This document shows positions 11,800 to 23,100 of a DNA stretch of 64,000 nucleotides, piece after piece. The first letter of the stretch is position 1. Every line of letters starts with the position of its first letter. The DNA is taken from assembly GCA_947179155.2 (NCBI GenBank), contig OX359264.1, positions 59,965,202 through 60,029,201 of the forward strand, given 5' to 3'. The notes below the pieces were generated by a model that ran no database searches, was not told the DNA's origin, and saw nothing but the letters and a program-made list of their open reading frames with translations. The position numbers were made by a program, and so were the translations under genes. Source of the DNA: Hedera helix. Its lineage: Eukaryota; Streptophyta; Magnoliopsida; Apiales; Araliaceae.

Positions 11800-14700
11800 A
11801 TGACTCGATCCTCTCACTCTCCTGATTTAAAATTTGATCCAGAGATAGAGAAAACTGCAAAAAGAATAAGGAAGGAGACTCGTCGAGCACGAAACATAAC
11901 TTCGGAGTTCGAAGACGATTTTACTACATCACCAGGCTTAAACGTTGCGCTCGCATTACTGACTTCTTCCAGCGATTCAGAAGAAGAAATGGCTACACCA
12001 AATAATAGGACTATGAGGGAGTTGGCTACTCCTAATTTACGCCAACAACCATTATGCATAGAATATCCTGCTTTAGATGCTGCTTTTGAATTGAAATCTG
12101 GCTTAATTCACCTTTTGCCTACTTTTCGTGGTCTTACAGGTGAAGATCCGTATAAGCATCTGAAGGAATTCCACGTGGTTTGTTCCACAATGAGGCCACA
12201 TGGAGTATCGGAAGAACACATAAAGCTTAGGGCTTTTCCATTCTCCTTAGCAGATTTGGCAAAAGATTGGTTGTACTATCTTCCCTCCGGTTCGATCCAA
12301 TCATGGGATGATATGAAGAGGCTATTCGTGGAGAAGTATTTTCCTCCTTCACGGGTTGCCAACATAAGGAAGGAGATATGTGCCATCAGACAGTTTAGTG
12401 GTGAAACTCTTCACGAGTATTGGGAAAGGTTCAAGAAGCTGTGTTCGTGTTGTCCACATCAAATTGACGATCAACACCAAATTCAGTACTTCTACGAGGG
12501 ATTGCTACCGATGGATAGGAGTATGATCGATGCTGCAAGTGGAGGAGCATTGGTCGATAAAACTCCAGACGCCGCACGGAACTTAATTGCTAACATGGCG
12601 GCTAATTCACAGCAATACGGAACTCGGATGGACCATGCACCGAAAAGGGTGAATGAGGTTGGCTCGAGCAACATTGAACAACAACTCTCGGAGTTAGCTG
12701 CTATGGTTCGTCAACTTTCTGTGGGGAACGGGCAAGTTACAAGAACTTGTGGAATATGCTTGTCATCGGATCATTCGACAGATATTTGTCCTACACTGCA
12801 AGAAGATGGCACCATAGAACAAGCCAATGTAGCGGGAAATTTTCAAGGACAACCTCAGAGAAGATATGATCCTTACTCTAATACTTACAATCCAGGATGG
12901 AGGGATCATCCTAATCTGAGCTATGGAGGAAACAGGCCACCAATGTCGAATGCTTTTCCGAATCGACAACAAGGGTTTCAACAAGCTCAACAGCAGTATC
13001 CACCTCGACAAGCAACACCTACAAAATCTGAAGCGTCTTTGGAAGACATGTTTAAAACCTTCATGAATCATACTCAACAGTTCATGAATCAGACCCAACA
13101 GTTCCAACAAGATACAAAGGCTTCCATTCATAGCTTAGAAAATCAAATGAGCCAATTAGCTACCACAGTTGAACGATTGGATTCTCAAGGCTCTGGGAAG
13201 TTGCCCTCTCAAACGATGATCAATCCGAGGGAAAACGCAAGTGCGATTACTTTAAGGAGTGGAAAACAAATGGACACACCAAGGGCTACGGTTGAATTTG
13301 ATGAGGATAAAGCTAAGGATGAGGCAGAGATCTCAAAGGTAATTCCTAAATCTCCTATTCAGCTTAAGTCTAACCCTTTACCTTTTCTTCCTAGGAATCT
13401 TAGAACTTCAAAGAAGGACGAGCAAGAGAAAGAGATTCTGGAGACTTTTAGAAAGGTAGAGGTGAACATTCCTTTATTAGATGCAATCAAGCAAGTTCCC
13501 AGGTATGCAAAATTTTTGAAGGAATTATGCACTAATAAAAGGAAATTACAAGACAATGAAAAGATAACTGTTGGAGAAAATGTATCTGCTGTTCTGCAAA
13601 GAAAAATGCCTCCAAAATGTAAAGATCCGGGTATGTTTACCATTCCCTGCAAGATAGGTAATACCAGGTTTGAGAGAGCTATGCTAGATCTAGGAGCATC
13701 AATTAATGTTATGCCACTATCTATTTATGCTTCTCTGCATCTAGGTCCCTTGAAAAACACTGGTGTCATTATCCAATTAGCTGATCGTACTAACACATAC
13801 CCCGAAGGGGTAATTGAGGATGTCTTGGTGCAGGTGAATGAACTAATATTTCCTGCAGATTTTTATATTGTGGACATGGACGACGATACATCTCCGAATC
13901 CTGTTCATATCTTGTTAGGGAGGCCATTCTTGAAAACAGCAAGAACGATGATTGATGTGCACAATGGGACACTGACCATGGAGTTTGACGGCGAAAAGAT
14001 TCAATTCAACATTTACGAGGCCATGAGGTACCCTAGTGATGTCAATTCCGTGTTTTCAATTAATGTCCTTGATTCCTTGGTGCAGAAATCTTTCGACCAC
14101 TTACACATGGAAACCTTGGAGGATGCTATCACGAATAGTTTGGAGCTGGAAGAGGAAGACGAGATTGAACAACATGCGGAATTAAAGGATACTATAGCCG
14201 CATTACACTCGTTACCGAAAATTTCAGATAAGTATGCCGTTTCATCCATTCAATTACCGGTGACTCATGAAAGGTTGTTACCTTCTGTTGTGCAGGCTCC
14301 GAGGTTGGAATTAAAGCCTTTACCAATCCATTTGAAATATGCATATCTAGGGCAAGAGGAAACACTGCCAGTGATAATTGCTAATAATCTAACCAAAGTC
14401 CAAGAAGAAAAGTTGCTTCGAGTTTTGAGAGACCACGTACAAGTCTTTGGTTGGACAATTGCAGATATCAAAGGTATAAGCCCAGCTGTGTGTATGCATC
14501 GCATTCTTTTGGAAGAAGGAGCCGCCCCAAAGCGAGATGCTCAACGCAGACTGAATCCACCCATGATGGAAGTTGTGAAAAAAGAGGTTCTGAAATTGCT
14601 CGATGCAGGTATTATTTATCCTATTTCAGATAGTCAATGGGTCAGTCCAGTTCAAGTAGTTCCTAAGAAAGCTGGCATAACTGTCGTTAAAAATGATAAT

Positions 14701-17205
14701 AATGAGTTAGTGCCTACTCGCTTGCAAACAGGATGGAGAGTGTGTATTGATTATAGGAAGTTGAATGCCGTAACTAGAAAAGATCATTTCCCTATCCCTT
14801 TTATTGACCAAATGTTAGAAAGATTAGCAGGCCATTCTTATTATTGCTTTTTAGATGGTTTTTCGGGTTATAACCAAATTGTGATTGCACCTGAAGATCA
14901 AGAAAATACCACTTTCACATGCCCATTCGGTACATTTGCATACCGTAGGATGTCCTTCGGACTTTGTAATGCACCCAGTACATTCCAACGTTGCATGATA
15001 AGTATATTTTCCGATCTTCTTGAACATTGCATCGAAGTATTTATGGATGATTTCACAATTCATGGTGATTCGTTGGATGCATGCTTAGATAATTTAACTC
15101 GTGTGTTGGATAGATGCTTAGAGACTAACCTTGTTCTTAATTGGGAAAAATGTCATTTTATGGTAGAACAGGGTATCGTCCTAGGTCATGTAGTTTCAGC
15201 TAAGGGAATAGAAGTGGATAAAGCTAAGATAGAAATTGTTGCTGCTTTACCTTACCCCGCAAGCGTGCGGGAGATTCGTTCTTTTCTTGGTCATGCAGGT
15301 TTTTATCGAAGATTCATCAAGGACTTCTCCAAAATAGCTATGCCATTGTGTAAGTTGCTGCAAAAAGAGGTCGAATTCCAGTTTGACGATGAATGCAAAG
15401 GGGCGTTTGATAAATTAAAGACCCTATTGACCTCCACACCGGTGATACAACCACCGAATTGGAATTTACCCTTCGAAATCATGTGTGACGCCAGCAACTA
15501 TGCAGTAGGGGCGGTTTTGGGCCAACGAGTTGACAAAGCTGCACATGCCATCTATTATGTTTCTCGGACATTGAATGCTGCTCAGATTAACTATTCCACA
15601 ACAGAAAAAGAATTATTATCTGTTGTTTTTGCTTTAGACAAATTTAGATCTTATCTTCTCGGTACTAAAGTCATAGTTTACTCTGACCATGCTGCTCTCA
15701 GGTATCTGCTTACAAAGAAGGATTCCAAACCAAGGATCATACGATGGATCCTGCTGCTCCAAGAATTTGACTTGCAAATAAAGGACAAGAAAGGAGCAGA
15801 CAATTTAGTGGCAGATCACTTGAGCAGGTTGCTTAAAGATGAAGAAGCACTTCCACTGCAAGACTCATTTCCAGATGAGCATTTATTCTCTGTGGATAAG
15901 GCTGCACCCTGGTACGCAAACATCGTTAATTATTTAGTCAGCGCTTATATTCCTAGTGAGTTCTCCAAAATGCAGAAAGAGAAGCTTAAGAGCGATGTGA
16001 AACGGTATGTCTGGGATGACCCCTATTTATGGAAATTCTGTGCTGACCAGGTAGTTAGAAGATGTGTCCCTAACTCTGAGTTTTCATCCATTTTAACTTT
16101 CTGTCATTCTTACGCTTGTGGGGGTCATTTTGGACCAAAACGAACAGCTCGTAAAATTTTAGAATGCGGTTTCTTCTGGCCTATTATTTTTAAAGACTCC
16201 TATCTATTTTGTAAATCATGTGCTAATTGTCAAAAGACCGGAAACATATCCAGTAGGAATCAAATGCCACAAACACCCATTTTGGTTATTGAAATTTTCG
16301 ATGTTTGGGGCATTGATTTCATGGGGCCATTTCCTGTCTCTTATGGCAATGTTTACATTCTGTTGGCTGTTGACTATGTTTCCAAATGGGTGGAGGCTAA
16401 AGCCACCAAGACTGACGATTCTAAAGTTGTTGCAGATTTTGTCAAATCTAACATATTTGTCAGGTTTGGAACTCCAAGGGCTATCCTCAGCGATAAAGGA
16501 ACACATTTTTGCAATAGGACACTAGCAGCACTGTTCAAGAAATACAACGTGATGCACAAAGTTTCAACGGCTTACCATCCGCAGAGCAATGGCCAAGCAG
16601 AGGTCTCAAACCGTGAGGTCAAGTCCGTTCTAGAGAAAGTAGTGCAGCCTAACCGCAAAGATTGGAGTCTGAAACTAGAAGATGCATTATGGGCTTATCG
16701 CACTGCCTACAAGACTCCTATCGGAATGTCACCATATCGGATTGTCTTCGGCAAGCCATGTCATCTACCAGTCGAGCTAGAACACAAGGCTTTTTGGGCT
16801 ATTAAACAATGCAACTGGAGCATGACGGCAGCTGGCGAACATCGAAAACTGCAATTACAAGAGTTGGAAGAACTACGCCATGAGGCTTATGAAAGCTCCA
16901 AATTGTACAAGGAAAAGACAAAAGCGTTTCACGATAAGCAGATTTTGAGAAAAACGTTTGTACTTGGTCAGAAAGTCCTTTTGTACAATTCCCGCTTGAA
17001 ACTGTTTCCAGGAAAGCTGCGTTCTCGGTGGGAAGGGCCATTTGTGATTGTTCATATTTCTTCTCATGGTGCGATAGAGATTAGTGACCCACGCACAGGA
17101 AGAGTATTTAAAGTAAATGGTCATCGGCTTAAACCGTTTTATGACGGATATCAAGTAGAGGACATCGAGCTCGTGGCATTGACGAACCCAATTTATCCAG
17201 TTTGA
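11800..17205 (+). CDS. Athila gag-pol polyprotein, intact frame
   Basis: One uninterrupted 1801-residue polyprotein from ATG at 11800; the frame is open 12 codons further upstream, but this is the first ATG after the primer site. Order: capsid-type gag domain (about 80-250), a single zinc knuckle C-x2-C-x4-H-x4-C from residue 317, and aspartic protease with DLGAS at 630, the DLG form usual in Athila. Then come reverse transcriptase with FMDDF (Asp 1083-1084), RNase H (MCDASNYAVGAVLG region), and integrase with an HHCC zinc module and a catalytic triad D1506, D1565, E1601 in D-D-35-E spacing. No chromodomain follows. All core motifs look intact, so this could be an autonomous source of enzymes. 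It acts as nucleoprotein in the cytoplasm and integrates in the nucleus. Confidence 0.95.
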   Translation: MTRSSHSPDLKFDPEIEKTAKRIRKETRRARNITSEFEDDFTTSPGLNVALALLTSSSDSEEEMATPNNRTMRELATPNLRQQPLCIEYPALDAAFELKSGLIHLLPTFRGLTGEDPYKHLKEFHVVCSTMRPHGVSEEHIKLRAFPFSLADLAKDWLYYLPSGSIQSWDDMKRLFVEKYFPPSRVANIRKEICAIRQFSGETLHEYWERFKKLCSCCPHQIDDQHQIQYFYEGLLPMDRSMIDAASGGALVDKTPDAARNLIANMAANSQQYGTRMDHAPKRVNEVGSSNIEQQLSELAAMVRQLSVGNGQVTRTCGICLSSDHSTDICPTLQEDGTIEQANVAGNFQGQPQRRYDPYSNTYNPGWRDHPNLSYGGNRPPMSNAFPNRQQGFQQAQQQYPPRQATPTKSEASLEDMFKTFMNHTQQFMNQTQQFQQDTKASIHSLENQMSQLATTVERLDSQGSGKLPSQTMINPRENASAITLRSGKQMDTPRATVEFDEDKAKDEAEISKVIPKSPIQLKSNPLPFLPRNLRTSKKDEQEKEILETFRKVEVNIPLLDAIKQVPRYAKFLKELCTNKRKLQDNEKITVGENVSAVLQRKMPPKCKDPGMFTIPCKIGNTRFERAMLDLGASINVMPLSIYASLHLGPLKNTGVIIQLADRTNTYPEGVIEDVLVQVNELIFPADFYIVDMDDDTSPNPVHILLGRPFLKTARTMIDVHNGTLTMEFDGEKIQFNIYEAMRYPSDVNSVFSINVLDSLVQKSFDHLHMETLEDAITNSLELEEEDEIEQHAELKDTIAALHSLPKISDKYAVSSIQLPVTHERLLPSVVQAPRLELKPLPIHLKYAYLGQEETLPVIIANNLTKVQEEKLLRVLRDHVQVFGWTIADIKGISPAVCMHRILLEEGAAPKRDAQRRLNPPMMEVVKKEVLKLLDAGIIYPISDSQWVSPVQVVPKKAGITVVKNDNNELVPTRLQTGWRVCIDYRKLNAVTRKDHFPIPFIDQMLERLAGHSYYCFLDGFSGYNQIVIAPEDQENTTFTCPFGTFAYRRMSFGLCNAPSTFQRCMISIFSDLLEHCIEVFMDDFTIHGDSLDACLDNLTRVLDRCLETNLVLNWEKCHFMVEQGIVLGHVVSAKGIEVDKAKIEIVAALPYPASVREIRSFLGHAGFYRRFIKDFSKIAMPLCKLLQKEVEFQFDDECKGAFDKLKTLLTSTPVIQPPNWNLPFEIMCDASNYAVGAVLGQRVDKAAHAIYYVSRTLNAAQINYSTTEKELLSVVFALDKFRSYLLGTKVIVYSDHAALRYLLTKKDSKPRIIRWILLLQEFDLQIKDKKGADNLVADHLSRLLKDEEALPLQDSFPDEHLFSVDKAAPWYANIVNYLVSAYIPSEFSKMQKEKLKSDVKRYVWDDPYLWKFCADQVVRRCVPNSEFSSILTFCHSYACGGHFGPKRTARKILECGFFWPIIFKDSYLFCKSCANCQKTGNISSRNQMPQTPILVIEIFDVWGIDFMGPFPVSYGNVYILLAVDYVSKWVEAKATKTDDSKVVADFVKSNIFVRFGTPRAILSDKGTHFCNRTLAALFKKYNVMHKVSTAYHPQSNGQAEVSNREVKSVLEKVVQPNRKDWSLKLEDALWAYRTAYKTPIGMSPYRIVFGKPCHLPVELEHKAFWAIKQCNWSMTAAGEHRKLQLQELEELRHEAYESSKLYKEKTKAFHDKQILRKTFVLGQKVLLYNSRLKLFPGKLRSRWEGPFVIVHISSHGAIEISDPRTGRVFKVNGHRLKPFYDGYQVEDIELVALTNPIYPV

Positions 17206-18324
17206 ACAGAGAGATGTCGAGCGAACGACATTAAATAAACGCGCTTGTTGGGAGGCAACCCAATATTAGTTTTTCTCTTTATGCATTTTTATTGGCATTA
17301 TTTTATTTTATTTTATTTTTAGTTTCAATCTATTAATTTTTTAGGATAGCTTATGGAATATAGTTTATTTTGCACCTTGCAGGAATATTTGATTTCGTAG
17401 GAATAATTCAAGCGCCCCGGCCCTTCATCTCTCGGTAAAAAGCAGCGCCCCGACCCTTGACTCACAGAATGTTTTCTGTGACTAAGCGCCCCGGCCCAGA
17501 TTTAACGCCATATTAGAGCGCCCCGGCCCTTGATTCTTTCAGCACCAGCGCCCCGGCCCCGATTCCACGACCGAACAGAGCGCCCCGGCCCTCGTCTCAC
17601 AGAGAGGGTTCTGCGAGAGAGCGCCCCGGCCCCCCTTTCCTAGCCAATTCCAAGGGCCCCGGCCCTAGACCCTCGGTTCAGAAAAAAAAAAATATACAAC
17701 AAACACAAACACCTGCGTTCGGGACTCTCCACGGCACTCTCTTCTCCGACCTCCATTCAAATTCTAATTGCCGATACCCTCTCCAAATCACTTTCTTCTC
17801 CTCCCACAGTTCGGTTTTTCTTTTCCCCATTCCCGCTACCCACACCACATCCAGTTTCAATTCGCCCTCAATTCCTAGGCCACATCTTACTTCCATGCCT
17901 TTTCTTCCGATCTGCTCATCCATTCTTCATCGTGCGTTGGATTTTGACGACCACACGACACAATCACTCGGGTAATTCTCTAACATTACCACGGTCGACA
18001 CTCTTTGATTTCGGTAACTTGTCACGGTTTCCTTATCACATATTATAGTCGTTTGCTTTATTTACTCCTTGTGCTATCAATTGCTTGGTTCCCGATTGGT
18101 TTGTGTTGGCCAATTGGAGGAGTTTGGGGGTTTTTGGTGGTTTCGGGGTGTTGGATTTCTTGTTTTTCTTGGTCGTTTAATGCCATTGCCAACCTAAGTT
18201 TGGGGGTGCACACCAAGTGTTCGATAGATTGTCTGAAAGAGGGTTTTGGCTCTTTGCACGCTAGAAAACAAATTTCGGTGGTGTTCCAGTGTGGTATTGT
18301 TTTGTGTTGTCTACCGAGGGTGCC
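17206..18324 (+). other. Athila spacer between pol and ORF2
   Basis: Non-coding by my reading. It holds the GCGCCCCGGCCC array (17413-17665), then a C/T-rich stretch, then a T/G-rich stretch with a polypurine-like AAGTTTGGGGG at 18196-18206. The open frame 18005-18430 is out of register with ORF2 and resembles nothing I know. Confidence 0.6.
17413..17665 (+). repeat. Dispersed GCGCCCCGGCCC motif array
   Basis: About nine copies of GCGCCCCGGCCC or one-base variants lie 20-40 bases apart, separated by unrelated spacers. One near 17652 reads GGGCCCCGGCCC, the exact reverse complement of the GGGCCGGGGCCC blocks in the LTRs. Confidence 0.85.
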
Positions 18325-19551
18325 ATGGGTCCAAAACGTCAAAGAGGAGAAGGTTCTTCTTCCTCTTCATCACGGGCTTTCGACAAGAAGAGGTTTCTTA
18401 ACGCCTAGGCGGCCGATAAATTTGATTTAGTGCTTGCCGGCAGAGCTTTGGTTCCTGAGAGGGGACTCCAACCAGATGAGCTTCATGACGGTGCTATGGC
18501 AGTTATGATCCGAGAGAAGCATTGGGAGACATTGACGAATCATCCGGATCCGGCCGTTACCTCCATAGTCAAAGAATTTTATGCAAATGCCCAAGAGGCG
18601 TCGGATTGTGAAGTCATGGTGCGGGGGAGGAAGGTAATGTTTAGTCGGACGGCTATCAATGCATATTACGATTTACCAAGCTACGACAACTGCCAGTTTG
18701 CAAGTTTTCAGCCTGACTATGATGTCATTATCCAGGCATTGTGTCAACCTGGGACAGAATGGACGAGAAATGCCTCTAATGGTCATGTGAAGTTTTTCCC
18801 TTTCAAGACTTTGAGTAGATATGGGAAAATCTGGTATGCTTTCATCTGTGCTAAACTCATGCCATGCACTCATGTAAGTGATGTGCGACGGGAGCGAGCA
18901 GCTCTGTTGTATGCTATTGTCACGGGCTTGAATATTGATGTGGGACGAGTAATTGAAGCCTCGATCAAGCGGTTTATAGGAGGGGGTACTTCGGGTGGTT
19001 TGCCCCATCCTTCCCTTATTACTGGCTTGTGCGCACACGCAGGTGTCAAGTGAGGAGCATCAGAATTGTTACAGCCGCCAACGACCCTACTTGATCACAG
19101 TCTAATTCAGCGATACCATGTTTGGGAAGGTGGTGTGTCTCATCCTCGTGGATTAGGTTTCATCCTACGCCCGCCTGATGAGGAGGAACCACCTCAACCA
19201 GAGTTTGCGCCATCCAGCTCTGAGGGTCCTTCTCTCCGTACTATTAGTGACCAACTTCGGACGATACAGCGTCGAATGAATCGCGAGAGTCGTCGCGCTG
19301 ATCAACGCAAATACCAGACAGATCGCCAACTCCATCGTCTTGCTCAACGTCAAAATGAAATGCATCTGTACAATTTTAAGTTCGACAATGCGTTGGTTCG
19401 ATGTCTAGCGCGGATGGATCCTTCCATTGCGGATATTCAGCTTCCGGATGTGCCAGTATTACCTACCTATCCTGATCCTGCTAGTGATTCCGAAGTCAGC
19501 GAGGACACATTAGACACTGACGATGAAGTGGGGGAGGATCGTGCTGATTAG
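18325..19551 (+). pseudogene. Athila second ORF (plant transposon protein domain), two in-frame stops
   Basis: From ATG at 18325 one frame runs 409 codons to TAG at 19549-19551. It is broken by TAG at 18406-18408 and TGA at 19051-19053. The N terminus is basic and serine-rich (MGPKRQRGEGSSSSSS). The middle (about residues 36-242) resembles the putative plant transposon protein domain that follows pol in many Athila elements. The C-terminal third is charged with an acidic tail (DTDDEVGEDRAD). This position has been called env-like in the family; I see no signal peptide or membrane span in the frame. The two stops indicate loss of function, unless stop readthrough occurs. Confidence 0.8.
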
Positions 19552-20768
19552 TTTACCAGGGAAGTTTTCTGTTTTGGTTTTCTGTCTTTTCATTTCAATG
19601 AGGACATTGTCTGAATTAAGTTTGGGGGTATCTGCATAGTATTCAGTTTTTCTTTTCTTTCATTAAGGGATTAGGCGCATGTCATATTAGGATGTTAGTC
19701 AGTTGCATATATATAAAAAAAAAAAAAAGAAAAAAAAAACACACTGAAAAATGAAAAAAAATAGAAAAGAAAAAAAACAAAACAAAAATATAGGAAAATT
19801 AGTGCATTCTAGGATCATGCATGTCTAAATTGAGCACTCATTTCAGTTTCAGTGATAAAAGGATAGCCTATGAGGATAATATGGTGGGTCGTTGTATAAC
19901 TCTAGGAAAATGGATGGTTATGTTAGTCTAAATTTTGACTATTATTGGTATTAATATTGCTTGAAACCCCTGGATATTTTTTGTGCACTATTTGATGCAT
20001 TGAATTCATTGAAGTTTAGGGTAGGTTGATAGAGTGAAGTGTCATTTAAGGAGAAAGGAAAGTCTATCGATTACTTAAATTCTCTGAATACATGAAAAAT
20101 ATATATATGATTTTAACTGCTTCGATGTCCGTTGGAAAAACACTTGAAGAAGAAAAGAAATAATAAAATATGAAGATGAAGCGAAGTAGTTGATTGAAGT
20201 AAAATAAGTAAGTACAACGGATATGAGCAGTCTTGGTTAGTCTGTCTTTGTGGCCTCTGTTACTTGAACGAGTAAGCCTTAGGAGTGTCTTTACGCTTAG
20301 TGCCCTAAAGCCGATAGGTTTGGGAGTCATTGGTGGAAAGTTCGCTACACGGGTAACTTTGAAAAGCCTAAGAAAGATGGACATTGCACATACTAAGAAA
20401 AGAGAAAAAAAATGTTTAATGCTTAAATATATGTATGTGAGTAATCGTATGGATGATTATTGTAATCTTTAATGGTATTGAAAATTATCAATTTCTCCGG
20501 CTTTTTATTGATTCAGTGCATTGAATTCACACACACACGTAAGGGGTTGAAAGTGATATGGTGTTAATGATAAGTTAAGATGCAGATGAAACATGACTAT
20601 GAAATTTTGCTTGAGATATCTATGATGCATTCCTGAGGCTGGAAATTTATTATACTGAGGCAATGATGAGTTGTGTCTTAATTTAGTCTCCATGGTAGTA
20701 GGAAGTTAGGATTAGTTGTTTATTTTATGTTATTTAATTTTGTTTTGCATGAGGACAAGCAAACGCTT
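19552..20768 (+). other. Athila 3' untranslated region
   Basis: No gene. It holds a polypurine-like AAGTTTGGGGG at 19618-19628, an A-rich stretch at about 19709-19795, and AT-rich sequence up to the polypurine tract. Confidence 0.6.
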
Positions 20769-20783
20769 AAGTTTGGGGGAATT
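20769..20783 (+). other. Polypurine tract of the Athila element
   Basis: AAGTTTGGGGGAATT lies directly before the 3' LTR. The core AAGTTTGGGGG also occurs at 18196 and 19618. Confidence 0.75.
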
Positions 20784-22004
20784 TGATGAGTGGGTTTTAT
20801 ACCTATGAATTATGTGTTTTCGGACTTAAGTTTTGTTATTCTTGTGAGCATTTTACTTGTTTTTATGTTGACATTGCAGAAAACGGCGTCGAATGGACAA
20901 AATTGGAAAAATGAGCGAAAATGGCATTTTCGTAATTTCAGGCAAAGTAGGGCCGGGGCCCTCTTTCTCAGTGTAAAACAAGGGCCGGGGCCCTTGTTGG
21001 CAGAATGACGCGGAACGACTTTTTATCAGATTTTCGGAAATTGATTTGGAGAAGGATTTTAAAGGTGCAACGTGAGAAGGTTTCTAGGATAGTTTAGAGG
21101 GATATAAATAGATAGAATTTCATTATTGTAATAAACTTTTGGAAGGAAAAATTCATTGGTGCAAGGATTGAAGATTTAATTTGCGTTTTCAAATATGTCA
21201 GGCTAAGTTCTTTAATTTCAGTTCTAAGGGATGTTAAATCTTATTTATTATTTATGAATTAATTGAGTTATTAGTATTTCTTCCTTCGTTTGTGGAGTTT
21301 GTTCTTGATGATCTATTTGAATTGCTCAATGATAATTGGTTTGATTAATTTGATAAGGGCCCATTGAATTGATTCGATTATTATCATATGCTAGATTAAG
21401 GTATAATATTAAGCAAACGATGTTATATCTGATCATAAGTAGCGAATAGTGGTATTTGATTGTGGTCAAGCTTTTGAATATTGCTATGATATCAAGAAGA
21501 CAGGTTAAATAGTCTGCGATTGTACGATTATTGCTTGGAATGACCTAATTCCCTAATTCTTAATGCTATTGTCATATTAAATCTAGACTGATAGTTCTAG
21601 GTTGTATGATAATTAGGGTCTAGTGGGGCGATTGTCACATTAGATTTAAAACCTAAGGGGAGTTTCGGGTAACGCGGACCGTGGTTACCTAGGGTTGTTA
21701 ATTTCATTGAAGGAAAGATATTAACTGACTTAATTATATCATATTTATGAAAAGACGATACTGAACTGAAGAACTGAAGTCTGCAAATCATTGGATAATC
21801 TTAATTAGTATTTCTTGTTTTCTAGTAGAATCATAGTTACAAAAATCCCCTCTTTATTTATTACTTGTTATTTACTATTAGAAACATTCGGATAAATCAT
21901 AAAATACACTTCCCGTGGGTTCGACTCTTGCTTGCCATTATACCAATTTTATATTGATAGATTGAAAGTAAGGAATAATTTTGGAGTGATAACGACAGCC
22001 ACCA
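20784..22004 (+). repeat. 3' LTR of the Athila element
   Basis: Near-identical to 10516-11735. Differences include a C for T near 20878 and one inserted A near 21227. Confidence 0.95.
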
Positions 22005-22009
22005 ATGGT
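22005..22009. repeat. Target site duplication ATGGT, right copy (Athila)
   Basis: Identical to 10511-10515, directly after the 3' LTR. Confidence 0.9.
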
Positions 22010-23100
22010 CCGAGGGAGGCTCGGTGGGTCGGCCGGCAGTGGCTTGCTGGGGATCGGGGGGAGCTCGAGGGTAGGCGACAGCTGTGGTCTGGGCTTCGGC
22101 AGTTGGTCCTCGATCACTTCGGCAGTTGGTCGGTGTCTTCGGCAGCCTGGGTCGGCAGTTCAGCAGCTCGGTGGTTCGGAGGAACCTCAGCAGCGACCTC
22201 GGCAGTGGCTCGGGGGGCCCTCGGCAGTGGGTCGGCAGTTCGGCAGGAGCTCGGTGGTTCGGTGCTCGACGGTTGTGCGTAGGGTTGGAGTTCGGGAGTA
22301 GCTCGGAGGCTTTCGAGGGGCTCGGCGGCCATGGCAGCTTATTCGTGGTCGGGCCCGACCCCTTGGTGCGGTTCGGCTGTTTGGGTCCTCGGATTGGAAG
22401 CTCGATAACCAGTTTAGGTCGGTGATCGGCGGGAAGTGTTTGCCGGTGACTCGGGGTCATCCGACAGGGGTGGTATGGCTTTGCAGTGGAACAACTTCTA
22501 TTCATGGGTTTCTCGGCTGTCTCGGGATGGTAGATCGAAGGGAGCTCGGCAGTATGGGTCTAGTCTACAGTCCGGGCTTGGGATGGCTCGACAGTCTGGG
22601 CTCGGAGGCAATTTGGTGGTCGAGCTCGACACTTTCGACTTTGGTTGTTTGGCATCGACACTGCAGATTAAATGGTGAGAAGAGAGGAAGGTTTTGTAAG
22701 TGTTTCCAAGGATCAAATAAACACATGGTCGGTCTCATAAGGGTGGGAAAAGATCCAGAGTGGTTCGAATCCAAAACGATAGCAAAAGTTCAGGGAAAGC
22801 AGGTGGATGTGCGAGAAGCAACTCACTGGGAAAAGGATGTGGACAAACAGACTGGGAGTTATACAAAGTTTACTGGAAAGGACAAGGTTGTAAATGGGGA
22901 AAGTTTTGTGGAAAAATCAACTGGTCGAGTCCAAGCTTGGGCTCGGTGGGTTGTGGTGTGGCTCGAGTCTGCTGTGGGGTGGATTGGTGGCATTCGGGAT
23001 CTGTCAGCAGTGGGTCGGCTGGGCGACGCCTCGTTCGACCTGCAGTGAGGTGGTCTGAGATGATCTCGGGTTGGTGTTCATGGTAGCTCGATGGCACCAC
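22010..23100. repeat. CTCGGCAG-rich low-complexity region, right part
   Basis: Continuation of the same GC-rich word repeat after the Athila insertion. It is dense in tcggcagt, gctcggtgg and similar words, and it fades after about 22700. Many overlapping frames on both strands are open, which reflects composition and not coding. Confidence 0.65.

Larger units (their letters stand above)
10516..22004 (+). mobile_element. Athila-type Ty3/Gypsy LTR retrotransposon, nested
   Basis: An 11,489-bp element with LTRs of 1220 and 1221 bp, flanked by ATGGT at 10511-10515 and 22005-22009. The primer site TGGCGCCGTTGCCGGGGA follows the 5' LTR. The order is LTR, gag-pol (11800-17205), a second ORF with the plant-transposon domain seen in Athila ORF2, a polypurine tract, LTR. 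The LTRs differ at about nine positions by eye (about 0.7%), so insertion is recent. The gag-pol frame is fully open; the second ORF has two stops. It interrupts the GC-rich interior of the LARD-like element. Confidence 0.95.

Noticed and set aside
18005..18430. 141-codon ORF before the Athila second ORF
   Set aside because: It overlaps the true ORF2 start in another frame and has only composition-driven hydrophobic stretches.
22005..23100. Several long overlapping ORFs on both strands
   Set aside because: All arise from the CTCGGCAG-rich composition; none shows a known domain.
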